From an uncultured Helicobacter sp. (lineage in GTDB: Bacteria; Campylobacterota; Campylobacteria; Campylobacterales; Helicobacteraceae): DNA of 64,000 nucleotides. Position 1 is the stretch's first letter, and every line of letters starts with the position of its first letter. The notes beneath the pieces were generated by a model. The model had not been told where the DNA came from, did not search any database, and was given only the letters and a program-made list of their open reading frames with translations. Positions 1 to 8,261 of the stretch are shown piece by piece. Location of the stretch: the NCBI RefSeq assembly GCF_937906905.1, contig NZ_CALERY010000003.1, positions 1 through 64,000 on the forward strand, read 5' to 3'. Both the position numbers and the translations under genes were made by a program.

Positions 1-73
1 GTGCTCGGAGGGATTCAAACCCCCGACCTACAGGACCGCAACCTGTTGCTCTATTCAGCTGAGCTACGAGCAC
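1..73 (-). tRNA. tRNA-Arg (anticodon GCG)
   Basis: Read on the minus strand this folds as a complete cloverleaf: a 7-bp acceptor stem GTGCTCG/CGAGCAC, D stem GCTC/GAGC, anticodon stem ACAGG/CCTGT with loop TTGCGGT, and a T stem closing loop TTTGAAT. The anticodon GCG reads CGC (and CGT), giving arginine. The D loop has A at position 19 and the T loop has T at position 56, so the near-universal G19-C56 tertiary pair appears as A19-U56. Whether CCA is encoded cannot be seen, because the 3' end lies at the window edge. Confidence 0.93.
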
Positions 74-119
74 AAAGAGCTGGAATTATAGCCAAAGTGT
101 TTTAAAGTTAATTTAAATA

Positions 120-128
120 TGCTAGAAT
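120..128 (+). promoter_or_regulatory. Extended -10 promoter element upstream of rpsU
   Basis: TGCTAGAAT fits an extended -10 (TGn-TAnaAT) about 48 bases before the rpsU start. It follows an A/T-rich stretch (about 85-118), which is how housekeeping promoters of Helicobacter look, with periodic A/T in place of a -35 box. It is inferred from sequence only. Confidence 0.45.
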
Positions 129-175
129 CTGCGCGCCTTAAATGGCTAAAATACAACAGAAAGTAGGTGATGTAG

Positions 176-388
176 ATGCCGGGCATAAAAGTTAGAGAAG
201 GCGAGTCTTTTGATGAGGCGTATCGCAAATTCAAAAAGCAAACCGATAGAAATCTTGTCGTAACCGAGTGTCGCGCGAGAAGGTTTTTTGAATCCAAGAC
301 TGAAAAACGCAAAAAACAAAAGATCAACGCTAAGAAAAAAATGCTCAAACGACTTTATATGTTGCGACGCTACGAGTCTCGACTATAA
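176..388 (+). CDS. rpsU: 30S ribosomal protein S21
   Basis: This 70-residue protein is a full-length bS21. It begins MPGIKVREGESFDEAYRKFK, the conserved N-terminal helix region, and ends in the strongly basic tail (KKQKINAKKKML) that contacts 16S rRNA. S21 sits on the small-subunit platform near the anti-Shine-Dalgarno end and helps initiation. The ATG at 176 follows an AGGTGA-like site. The gene stands alone between a tRNA and a convergent operon, has its own candidate promoter upstream, and has a hairpin at its stop codon. Confidence 0.96.
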   Translation: MPGIKVREGESFDEAYRKFKKQTDRNLVVTECRARRFFESKTEKRKKQKINAKKKMLKRLYMLRRYESRL

Positions 389-414
389 TCCCGCTAGCCC
401 TTTTGGGCAGGGAT
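388..414 (+). terminator. Hairpin at the end of rpsU
   Basis: ATCCC pairs with GGGAT (388-392 and 410-414), and inside it GCCC/GGGC close a TTTT loop (397-408). The hairpin starts at the rpsU stop codon. No strong T run follows, so it may be a weak terminator or an mRNA 3'-end stabiliser. Confidence 0.4.
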
Positions 415-502
415 TAGCTATATCTGCTTTAATTCTGCTATTTGATTTTCTTGATTCTGCTTGTTTTGTAGTGTTGCGTAAGTTTTGTGAAAGACATAGA
501 TT

Positions 503-832
503 CTAGCAGCAGCGATTTACTCCGCCGTTATATCGAGCTTCAAGTGCTTCTTTGAAAAATTCTTTTTGTGATTTGATTTCTCTATCTGGGTGTTTTGTGC
601 GCATATGCTCGACATATTTATCATAGCTTGGCATGCCTACTAGCAAATGAAAAAACCTATCGCTTCGTTTATAGAGAAATCGTAGTGTATTCCATGCACG
701 AGCGCAGGTGCTTGCTAGGGTAGATTCTCCGCGCACAAGCACTGGCGGGTAGAATCTAGATTCTACCCCACTTGCTGGGCTACTATTTATACTATTGTGA
801 TCTGGCTCTGTGCTCGTTTGTCGTGCTAGCAT
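503..832 (-). CDS. ybdD: YbdD/DUF466 family protein, CstA-associated
   Basis: The last 65 or so residues are a typical YbdD small protein: GMPSYDKYVEHMRTKHP, then the FF..A..RYNGG stretch and the terminal CC. YbdD proteins are encoded next to CstA/BtsT carriers, and in E. coli YbdD is needed for transport. Here the gene lies 34 bases downstream of cstA on the same strand. Family members are usually about 65 residues, whereas this frame has 109. The ATG at 832 has a strong ribosome site (AAGGAGCATAG) identical to that of cstA, so a roughly 45-residue N-terminal extension may be real. The extension spans a perfect palindrome (747-768) and reads as Ser/Pro-rich low complexity. Confidence 0.85.
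   Translation of the reverse strand: MLARQTSTEPDHNSINSSPASGVESRFYPPVLVRGESTLASTCARAWNTLRFLYKRSDRFFHLLVGMPSYDKYVEHMRTKHPDREIKSQKEFFKEALEARYNGGVNRCC
747..768. repeat. Perfect 22-bp palindrome built from the AGAATCT word
   Basis: GGGTAGAATCT is followed directly by its own complement, giving an uninterrupted 22-bp palindrome inside the N-terminal extension of ybdD. It contains the AGAATCT/AGATTCT word that recurs through the window. Confidence 0.8.
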
Positions 833-866
833 CTATGCTCCTTATGTTCGCTGCCAATTTATCAGT

Positions 867-3089
867 CTAGTTTGGCTGCAAGGAGAAATTTTTACTCTCT
901 TGATATGGTTCTTCTCTAAGTGGGAATCTCTCTCCCTTGCCAATAGCTGTGAGATAGCAGATTCTAATTGTTGCGCCAATCACCACAAGCGTTACAAAGA
1001 TAAATATCGCACACAGCACTGCATCAAGCGCATGATTATGGATAAGAATATCGGCTTTGCTTACGACTTTTTGCCAGCCTTCGAGGCTTTTGCCCTCTAG
1101 CATTGTGCTAGCATCTGCGCCCATTTCTTGTAGCTTGGCGATGAATGTTAAGGCTTTTTCTTTTAATGCAGTTTGATTTTGCACTGTAGCGACATGACTT
1201 ACCGCATCATGCACGCGCTCGCCATTGGCTGGGAGGAGCTTTTGTATCGCGGCATAGAGTGTAGTAAGTAGCACCCAGAATGCTGGCACAATTGTGATCC
1301 AGCTGTGTTTTGCTTTCCCCATTTTAAATAGCACCACTGTGCCAAGTAGCAGCGCAATCCCTGCTAGCATTTGGTTACTCGCGCCAAAGAGTGGCCAGAG
1401 TGTATAGATTCCGCCTTGTGGGTCGATCGCACCTTGATAGAGTAGATATCCCCAGCCTGCTACGCAGATTGCCGAAGCGATTGTCCCCCAAGTAGCGGAT
1501 TTTGTATTAGCCATGGGCTTGTAGATATTCCCTAGCACATCTTGGATAAGGAAGCGTCCAGAGCGAGTCCCAGCATCAACAGCAGTGAGAATGAAAAGCG
1601 CTTCAAACAAAATCGCAAAGTGATACCAGAATGCGATGGATTCTTTACCCCCAGCAACTTCGTGGAGAATCTGTGTAAGTCCTACAGCAAATGTCGGTGC
1701 ACCGCCTGTTTTGGCAATCAGTGTAGGCTCGCCCACATTTGCTGCGGATTCTGTGATGAGATTGGCGATATGACCATTTGCGAGCATTTCAGGCTGGAGG
1801 ACAAAGCCTGCGTTTTGCAAGATCCCTTTCACACTCTGCTCCACAGCGCCCATATCTGCTCCCAGCGCAGTTGCAGCAGCAGGGTCAAGCACAGCTAGCG
1901 GGGAGTTTATCGCGAAATACAACCCTGGCTCGAGGATACACGCAGCAATGAGCGCCATAATCCCTACAAGCGATTCCATAAGCATGGAGCCATAGCCAAT
2001 CGCGCGGGCGTGGGATTCTTTCTCAATCATTTTTGGCGTGGTGCCACTAGAGATGAGTGCGTGAAATCCGCTTATCGCACCGCATGCAATTGTAATGAAA
2101 AGAAATGGAAAAATTGAGCCAGCAAACACCGGACCAGTTCCATCGATAAATGCTGTAACCGCAGGCATTTTAAGCGTAGGATTGACAAGCAAAATCCCAA
2201 CAGCCATGGCTACGATTACACCGATTTTCAAAAATGTGCTGAGATAATCTCTGGGCGCTAGGAGTAGCCACACAGGCAAAATTGAAGCGATGAATCCATA
2301 GGCAATGATGATGAGAGATAGGGTGGTTTTCTCTAGTGTGAAAAGCGCATGCCAAGGGTGGGCAGGGTCTGCCACAGCATGACCATAGTAGAGAGCTAGC
2401 AGCAGTAGTGCAAACCCAATTACACTAGCTTCGCCCACACGACCAGGACGCAAGTAGCGCATATAGATTCCCATAAGCACCGCGATAGGGATTGTCATAG
2501 CGATTGTGAAAAGTCCCCAAGGAGAATCAGCCAGCGCATTGACAACAACCATCGCCAAAATCGCCACGATGATAAGCATAATAAACAATATCCCCACCAT
2601 AGCAATCGTGCCCGTAACTTTGCCCATTTCGTCTTTGATAATCTCGCCTAGCGAGCGACCATTTCGACGCATAGAGATAAAGAGCACAGTGAAGTCATGC
2701 ACCGCACCTGCTAGCACGACTCCCACAAGCAGCCAAATCATGCTAGGCATGTAGCCCATTTGTGCTGCTAGGATAGGACCTACAAGCGGACCAGCTCCAG
2801 CAATCGCAGCAAAATGATGCCCAAAAAGCACGATTTTATTTGTAGGGACGAAATCCTTGCCATCATTATTGATAAGCGCAGGTGTCGCGCGATTATCATC
2901 GAGCTCAAAGACCTTTTCTGCGATATATTTACTATAAAAGCGATAGCCAATCATATAAATACACACAGAAGCGATTACAAGCCAAGTCGCGCTCACTTCC
3001 TCGCCATGATTTAGCGCTAGCATGCCGAAGTAGAATGCCCCTACTACAGCAACCAACAGCCACACAAGATTTTTTACCACTGCATTCAT
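867..3089 (-). CDS. cstA: Carbon starvation protein A (peptide/pyruvate carrier family)
   Basis: This 740-residue polytopic inner-membrane protein has the CstA core: GHHFAAIAGAGPLVGPILAAQMGY near residue 90, many hydrophobic helices, and the C-terminal CstA domain. The family includes E. coli CstA (peptides, pyruvate) and BtsT (pyruvate/H+ symport), so uptake of peptides or pyruvate is the likely role; the substrate cannot be told from sequence. The ATG at 3089 has AAGGAGCATAG just upstream. The partner gene ybdD follows 34 bases downstream. Length is in the usual 690-740 range. Confidence 0.94.
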   Translation of the reverse strand: MNAVVKNLVWLLVAVVGAFYFGMLALNHGEEVSATWLVIASVCIYMIGYRFYSKYIAEKVFELDDNRATPALINNDGKDFVPTNKIVLFGHHFAAIAGAGPLVGPILAAQMGYMPSMIWLLVGVVLAGAVHDFTVLFISMRRNGRSLGEIIKDEMGKVTGTIAMVGILFIMLIIVAILAMVVVNALADSPWGLFTIAMTIPIAVLMGIYMRYLRPGRVGEASVIGFALLLLALYYGHAVADPAHPWHALFTLEKTTLSLIIIAYGFIASILPVWLLLAPRDYLSTFLKIGVIVAMAVGILLVNPTLKMPAVTAFIDGTGPVFAGSIFPFLFITIACGAISGFHALISSGTTPKMIEKESHARAIGYGSMLMESLVGIMALIAACILEPGLYFAINSPLAVLDPAAATALGADMGAVEQSVKGILQNAGFVLQPEMLANGHIANLITESAANVGEPTLIAKTGGAPTFAVGLTQILHEVAGGKESIAFWYHFAILFEALFILTAVDAGTRSGRFLIQDVLGNIYKPMANTKSATWGTIASAICVAGWGYLLYQGAIDPQGGIYTLWPLFGASNQMLAGIALLLGTVVLFKMGKAKHSWITIVPAFWVLLTTLYAAIQKLLPANGERVHDAVSHVATVQNQTALKEKALTFIAKLQEMGADASTMLEGKSLEGWQKVVSKADILIHNHALDAVLCAIFIFVTLVVIGATIRICYLTAIGKGERFPLREEPYQESKNFSLQPN

Positions 3090-3330
3090 CTATGCTCCTT
3101 AATTTTCAGGGTGTAAAACTTGCACATCGCTAAGTGGGCTTACGCGCGCTTGCGTCAATGCGCTCACAATCACGCGATCCCCTATACAATGCCAAAGTCT
3201 CCAAAGTGTAGCAGATTCTGCGAAAAATCCAAGAATCCCAATCATAAAAGTAACAATAAATCCAAAAAATGTTCGATATGTAACATTTACTAAAATCCTT
3301 GCCCAATTTTCTGGACATAGAATCTTGTAG

Positions 3331-3336
3331 TATAAT
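3331..3336 (+). promoter_or_regulatory. -10 box for the Mla-type operon
   Basis: There is a perfect TATAAT, 50 bases before the GTG start of the permease gene. It is the only clear promoter element in the gap between divergent cstA and the transporter operon (3090-3386). Nothing else convincing was seen in that gap. Confidence 0.5.
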
Positions 3337-3386
3337 GCCGGCTCGCTTTTGTTTATGCAATTTAAAATGATAAGGGCATTTTACCA

Positions 3387-4493
3387 GTGCAAGCACCATA
3401 TTTTCATATCCATAGAGATTCTGTAGGCGCTATTTGCATAACCATTGGGGGCGTGTGGGATTTTCGCATTGCTAAATCTAAGCTAAATTCTCTTGCTAGT
3501 GCCCTGCACAAACATCAAAATAAGCGTCAAATCACGCAAATTATGTTTGCTGATGATGCGAGGATTGATCTTGCCTTTGGGATATTTTTGAAGCAACATT
3601 TGCGTAGCACCCCTGAAATCATCGCTAGCAACGAGATTAACGCTACGCTTAATCAATGCCTCATCGCCTCTATCCCGCCTACACCTAAGCATAGTTTTGT
3701 AAAGCTGTTTTTCGCACAGCTTGGGAAAGGTGTGTATGAGTTTTTTCAAAGTTTTGTAGATTTTCTTAACTTTGTAGGAATGAGCTTCTACTACCTTGTG
3801 ATTTCACTTTTCCATGGTAATATCCGCCTAACCCCGCTACTCTATCATATCAACGAGTCAGGTTTCAAAGCCCTGCCTGTAAGCCTGCTGACAGCATTTA
3901 TCGTAGGGTTTGCTATCGCGCTGCAAGGCGCAGTGCAGCTAGAGCTCATGGGTGCGCCGCTTTTGAGTATCGAGATGACAGCCAAGCTTTCACTGCGTGA
4001 GATGGGACCATTTATCTTGGCGCTTGTCATTGCTGGGCGCAGTGCTTCGAGCTTTACCGCAGAGATTGGTGTCATGCGACTAACTGATGAACTAGATGCG
4101 ATGAAAACGATGAATTTTCACCCCGTGCCATTTCTGGTTATCCCAAGGCTTTTTGCGCTTATCATTGTTATGCCTTTGCTTGTGTTTTTAGCCGATGCTT
4201 TTAGCCTGTTAGGAGGTATGCTGGCGGTGTATTTGCAGCTGGGGATTGACATGGGCTCCTATATCGATAGGGTGCATGAGAGTGTGAGCTGGACGCACTT
4301 TTTCATCGGCATTGTTAAAGCGCCGTTTTTTGGTGCGGCAATTGCGCTTGTGGGGTGTTTCCGCGGATTTTGTATCAAAGAAAACACTCAAGAGCTTGGG
4401 CGGATCACGACCATAAGCGTGGTAAATGCGCTTTTTTGGATCATTGCTATTAACGCGATTTTCTCATTTATCACTTCAAGGCTTGGGATATGA
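3387..4493 (+). CDS. mlaE: MlaE-family ABC lipid transporter permease with N-terminal STAS-like domain
   Basis: Residues 1 to about 120 look like a STAS-type domain; the remaining 250 are a MlaE permease with five or so membrane helices. Visible family features include GFAIALQGAVQLELMGA, the ALVIAGRSASSFTAEIG coupling-helix region, and GCFRGF near the end. The protein is 368 residues and starts with GTG. It begins a four-gene set (permease, ATPase, MCE protein, lipoprotein) with overlapping ends, so the parts form one complex moving phospholipids between inner and outer membranes. H. pylori encodes a similar cluster. The direction of transport is not visible. Confidence 0.9.
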   Translation: MQAPYFHIHRDSVGAICITIGGVWDFRIAKSKLNSLASALHKHQNKRQITQIMFADDARIDLAFGIFLKQHLRSTPEIIASNEINATLNQCLIASIPPTPKHSFVKLFFAQLGKGVYEFFQSFVDFLNFVGMSFYYLVISLFHGNIRLTPLLYHINESGFKALPVSLLTAFIVGFAIALQGAVQLELMGAPLLSIEMTAKLSLREMGPFILALVIAGRSASSFTAEIGVMRLTDELDAMKTMNFHPVPFLVIPRLFALIIVMPLLVFLADAFSLLGGMLAVYLQLGIDMGSYIDRVHESVSWTHFFIGIVKAPFFGAAIALVGCFRGFCIKENTQELGRITTISVVNALFWIIAINAIFSFITSRLGI

Positions 4494-5314
4494 GTGTGCA
4501 AATCCAAGCCCAAAATCCCACCTCCCAGAATCTAGCTTTGCCAAATCTAGCTTCACGCCAGCCCATTATCCAGGTGCGCGATCTCTGCACAGCCTATGGC
4601 GAGCGTATGATCCATGATCACATTAGCTTTGATATCTATCAAGGTGAGATTTTTGGGATTCTGGGCGGGAGTGGTAGCGGGAAATCCACCTTACTTCGAT
4701 CTATGATTTTGCTCAATCGCCCTAGAAGCGGGCAGGTGCTGATATTTGGGCAAGATATTTGGCAGCTGCGTGATCCTAGCACACTGCTTACGCGATGTGG
4801 CGTGTTGTTCCAGTTTGGTGCGCTTTTTAGCTCGCTAACCGTGCTGGAAAATGTAGGAATCCTGCTTGAAGAATACAGCGCCTATCCACGCTCAAGTGTT
4901 GCCGAGGTGGCAAAATATCTTCTCTCACGCGTAGGTCTAAGCCCTAAAGCCTATCATCTCTATCCCCATGAGCTAAGTGGCGGTATGAAAAAGCGCGTAG
5001 GGCTAGCACGCGCGCTTGCGCTTAATCCTAGTATATTGTTTCTTGATGAGCCAAGCAGTGGGCTTGACCCAGCTAGTGCGCAGCAGCTAGATGAGCTTAT
5101 CTGTGCGCTACGGCAGGAGTTTGATATGACAATTGTGATGATTACACATGATTTAGATTCTATCAAAGACACCACCGATAGGTTTCTCATGCTCTATGAG
5201 GGCAAAATCGAATTCCTGGGCAATCTAAGTGAGCTTGCAGGTGCGATACACAGCCTAGATTCTAGTAATTTATTTTTCAGCAAACGAGGAGAGCGGCTAT
5301 GGAAAGACGCGTGA
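4490..5314 (+). CDS. mlaF: MlaF-family ABC transporter ATP-binding protein
   Basis: This is a 274-residue nucleotide-binding subunit. It has Walker A GGSGSGKST (about residue 58), the LSGGMKKR signature, which is the Mla-type variant, Walker B ILFLDEPSSGLDP, and the H-loop THD. Its start overlaps the permease stop by four bases (ATGA), so the two are translationally coupled. The first 25 or so residues, before the transporter domain, are Asn/Ser/Pro-rich and carry an AGAATCT word. It powers lipid movement through the permease encoded just upstream. Confidence 0.93.
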   Translation: MSVQIQAQNPTSQNLALPNLASRQPIIQVRDLCTAYGERMIHDHISFDIYQGEIFGILGGSGSGKSTLLRSMILLNRPRSGQVLIFGQDIWQLRDPSTLLTRCGVLFQFGALFSSLTVLENVGILLEEYSAYPRSSVAEVAKYLLSRVGLSPKAYHLYPHELSGGMKKRVGLARALALNPSILFLDEPSSGLDPASAQQLDELICALRQEFDMTIVMITHDLDSIKDTTDRFLMLYEGKIEFLGNLSELAGAIHSLDSSNLFFSKRGERLWKDA

Positions 5315-6066
5315 ATTATGTGCTTATTGGCGGGATATTTTTTGCCATATTGATTGGGTTTGTGGTATTTATTTTGTGGTTTGGGAGGCTTGGGTTTGAT
5401 GAGAGCAAGCTTCGCACTTATACGATCCGCACTACTTATGACATCTCGGGCATTTCAGTAAAAACCCCCATAAAATATAAAGGCATAGTTATCGGCAGTG
5501 TCAAAAGTATCAGTTTTGACAAAGAGCAAGTGGGCGTAGTGAAAATCCTTCTTTCTATCGATCGTGCTATCCCTGTGGCTAAGGGCTCTAGCGTGCTTAT
5601 CGACTCACAAGGTTTAGCTGGGCTTAGCTATCTTGCCCTGCGCCAGAATCCAAAGGGCGAGCCTATCGTCGATGACAACGATGCGATTTTAAAGCTTGAG
5701 CAAAGCTTTTTGGGCAAGCTTAGTGATAAAGCAGATTCTGCGTTAGAAGAAATGCTAGGCGTGCTTGGCAGCGTGGAGCAGCTTCTAAGCGAGCGCAATG
5801 TTTCTAACCTAAGTCGCACGCTTAGCGCGCTTGATGGCTTCTCTGCCCAGCTCCCAGCTCTAAGCCAGAATCTAAACCACACACTTCATCAAATCAACAA
5901 GCAGCTCGATGAGGTGCAAGGCGGCGTGCTAAGTGCGGCTAGCTCGACACTCTACCAGACACAAAAATCCCTCCAGCATGTCGATATACTCTTGCAAAAA
6001 ACCACCAATTTGCTTGATAAATTTGACCGCAATCCTTATCCTACTATTTTTGGAGCTAGTAAATGA
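5299..6066 (+). CDS. mlaD: MlaD-like MCE-domain protein
   Basis: The protein is 255 residues, with one N-terminal membrane helix (about residues 7-28) followed by an MCE domain (about 38-115) containing DISGISVKTPIKYKGIVIG and a hydrophobic SVLIDSQGLAGLSYLAL stretch. A helical coiled-coil tail (about 140-240) follows. MCE proteins form hexameric rings that bind lipid between the membranes. The start overlaps the ATPase gene by 16 bases and its stop overlaps the next gene. Confidence 0.92.
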   Translation: MERRVNYVLIGGIFFAILIGFVVFILWFGRLGFDESKLRTYTIRTTYDISGISVKTPIKYKGIVIGSVKSISFDKEQVGVVKILLSIDRAIPVAKGSSVLIDSQGLAGLSYLALRQNPKGEPIVDDNDAILKLEQSFLGKLSDKADSALEEMLGVLGSVEQLLSERNVSNLSRTLSALDGFSAQLPALSQNLNHTLHQINKQLDEVQGGVLSAASSTLYQTQKSLQHVDILLQKTTNLLDKFDRNPYPTIFGASK

Positions 6067-6749
6067 GAAGCCTAATAATCCAAAATCTTGCTCACAATCC
6101 ACGCCAAAGCCCACGCGCTTTTGTCAAGACTCTAGGGACTCTATGTGCTAGTGTGGCTATTGTAGTTGCCATTAGTGGCTGTGTGAATCTCAAAGTTTCC
6201 ACGCCCAAGCAGCACTACTATACTTTAGAGTCTAGCGCGACTATACAATCACGCTTAAAAACAGAATCTAAAGACCAATGCCCAAGTCTTACCACGCTGC
6301 GTTTAGAGATTGAAATCCCCACATACATAAACACCCAGCAGATTTTGCTCCATACCATTTCTGGTGAGCTCACCCCGCTGCCAGATACAAAGCTACTAGG
6401 CTTGCCAGCAGAGCTGATGGCTCAAGCGCTCCAAGCGCGTGCAGTAGATACATGCACACTGCTAAGCCCACTTACTACTACGCCGATGACTTTGCGTGTG
6501 CGGCTGCGCGATATGGGGATCATCGAAGATGAGAAAGTTGCGTTTGTCAGTATGGATTACATGCTTTTCCTTGGGCAAGAAATCCAAGAGGGCAATACAC
6601 TTACTATCACAAATGATGTTGTCAATGAAGGGCGGGCGTGGAATACGCATGGGCAGATTCTCGCACTCCAAGGTGCGTTTGACTACGCGCTGGATAGCAT
6701 TATCCGCCAAATGCAGCAGGATATTAAGGCTTACAAACCCAAAAAATAG
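6063..6749 (+). CDS. ABC-type transport auxiliary lipoprotein (PqiC/DUF330-like)
   Basis: The protein has 228 residues. A lipoprotein signal is visible: a hydrophobic stretch ending AISGC, with the Cys at about residue 40, then KQHYYTLE, the beginning of the ABC_trans_aux fold. Proteins of this kind are outer-membrane-anchored partners of MCE transporters. The ATG overlaps the mlaD stop, so it is the fourth gene of the operon. The N-terminal region before the membrane segment is longer than usual for a signal peptide; an internal start is possible. Confidence 0.82.
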   Translation: MRSLIIQNLAHNPRQSPRAFVKTLGTLCASVAIVVAISGCVNLKVSTPKQHYYTLESSATIQSRLKTESKDQCPSLTTLRLEIEIPTYINTQQILLHTISGELTPLPDTKLLGLPAELMAQALQARAVDTCTLLSPLTTTPMTLRVRLRDMGIIEDEKVAFVSMDYMLFLGQEIQEGNTLTITNDVVNEGRAWNTHGQILALQGAFDYALDSIIRQMQQDIKAYKPKK

Positions 6750-6784
6750 TGCATAGCTAACAACCCAAGCACGAAAGGATCTTC

Positions 6785-8080
6785 TTGCAAAATGACAAAT
6801 CACTTGTAGATTCTGTGCCAGAATCTACAATCAGCCCAGAATCCAGCGCCCCTCAAGCTCACTTGTCTGCCCAGAATCCAGCGCCCCTCAAAAAGCCGCG
6901 CCTAAATGCTAAGCTGTTGCGCAGAATCTTTGTCGCCGCCTCTATCCGCAGGTGGAATGACCAAGCTTGTCCGGTGGAGTTTGTCGAGCTCGATAAGCAA
7001 GCGCATAAAATGGTCATCGCCTATTTGTTTGCCAAATACGAGGAGTGCGAGGGTGGGGAGATTGACTGGGAGCGGTTGATCGAGTATTTTTGCTTTGATT
7101 TTTTCGAGCGTGTGGTGCTTACAGATATTAAGCCCCCCGTTTTCCATGAGCTACAAAGATACCACCGCAAAGAGTTTGCGCATTTTGTGATTAGCGAGCT
7201 GCAAAGCGATCTTGGGGAGTATGAGTTTTTTGACGATATGGAGCATTATTTCAAGCATCCACCTCAACACATTGAAAAGCAGATTCTCCAAGCAGCGCAC
7301 TACTATGCCTCTAAATGGGAGTTTGATATTATTTACCACTTCAATCCCTATATGTTTGATGTGGGCAATATCAAAGCCATAATCGACAAAGAGGTCGAGC
7401 GTCATTACAATCTACATGGCATGAAGCAAATGGTGCTATTTAAGCAGATTGGTGAGATTGTTACGATGTTTGGTCAGCTTCGATTCCAGAAGCGCTGGAG
7501 CCAGACTCCGCGAGTGCCTGCGACTTCTGTGCTAGGACATACGCTAGTAGTGGCACTCTGTGGGTATTTGCTAAGTCTTGATCTAGGCGCGTGCAGGCAA
7601 ATGCGTATCAATCATTTCTTGGGCGGGCTTTTCCACGATCTCCCAGAGATTCTAACGCGCGACATCATCTCGCCTATCAAAACTTCTGTCGCAGGGCTAG
7701 ATGAGCAAATCAAAGCTATCGAGGCGCGTGCAGTAGAGGAGAAAATCCTTGCCCACCTGCCAGAATCTATGCGCACAGATATTATCTATTTCACGCAAAA
7801 TGAATTTGCCAACCGCTACAAAATCGAGGATTTCACGCACTACACCAAAGACTCTGTCGAGCTTTTTGCTAGCTACAACAGCGATGAGTATAGTCCGGTG
7901 TGTGGCGAGTTTCTCAAAGCCTGTGATCATTTAAGCGCATTTTTGGAAGCCAGAATCTCCATAGCACATGGGATTTCTAGTGCTGATCTTATCCAGGGTG
8001 CGCAGGGGATTTTGGATAAACGCAAGGATATGGTGGTAAATGGGCTAGATTTAGGTGCGCTCTTCCGCGAATTTGTGTAG
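6785..8080 (+). CDS. HD-domain phosphohydrolase-like protein
   Basis: This 431-residue soluble protein carries an HD signature: NHFLGGLFHDLPEI (about residue 277) supplies the metal-binding HD pair, followed by helices with DEQIKAIEARAVE and, later, KACDHLSAF, where the D is a plausible last metal ligand. YfbR-like nucleotidases and related enzymes share this layout, but the substrate is unknown. The TTG start at 6785 has AAGGA six bases upstream. The first 35 residues are a Ser/Pro/Glu-rich leader containing repeated AGAATCT words, probably not part of the domain. It follows the Mla operon with a 35-base gap and may be co-transcribed. Confidence 0.78.
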   Translation: MQNDKSLVDSVPESTISPESSAPQAHLSAQNPAPLKKPRLNAKLLRRIFVAASIRRWNDQACPVEFVELDKQAHKMVIAYLFAKYEECEGGEIDWERLIEYFCFDFFERVVLTDIKPPVFHELQRYHRKEFAHFVISELQSDLGEYEFFDDMEHYFKHPPQHIEKQILQAAHYYASKWEFDIIYHFNPYMFDVGNIKAIIDKEVERHYNLHGMKQMVLFKQIGEIVTMFGQLRFQKRWSQTPRVPATSVLGHTLVVALCGYLLSLDLGACRQMRINHFLGGLFHDLPEILTRDIISPIKTSVAGLDEQIKAIEARAVEEKILAHLPESMRTDIIYFTQNEFANRYKIEDFTHYTKDSVELFASYNSDEYSPVCGEFLKACDHLSAFLEARISIAHGISSADLIQGAQGILDKRKDMVVNGLDLGALFREFV

Positions 8081-8201
8081 GCTTTGCCTTAGATTTTGGC
8101 ATTGCGTCATTGTGAAATTGGCTAGCGGTGAAATCGCGCAAAATGCGGGGCTGCAAATATAGTTGCACATACAAGTATTTAAGACTATATTAAAAATTTT
8201 G

Positions 8202-8210
8202 TGTTAGAAT
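8202..8210 (+). promoter_or_regulatory. Extended -10 element upstream of hefA
   Basis: TGTTAGAAT matches an extended -10 and lies 52 bases before the chosen hefA start, after an A/T-rich run (8176-8200). Inferred from sequence. Confidence 0.4.
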
Positions 8211-8261
8211 CCCGGACTTTTATTCAATGAAAATATGCGCAGTGATATGTTAGGAGAGAAT

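Noticed and set aside
3130..3399. 89-codon minus-strand frame in the cstA-mla gap
   Set aside because: It spans the TATAAT box and start of the Mla operon and has a composition unlike a protein.
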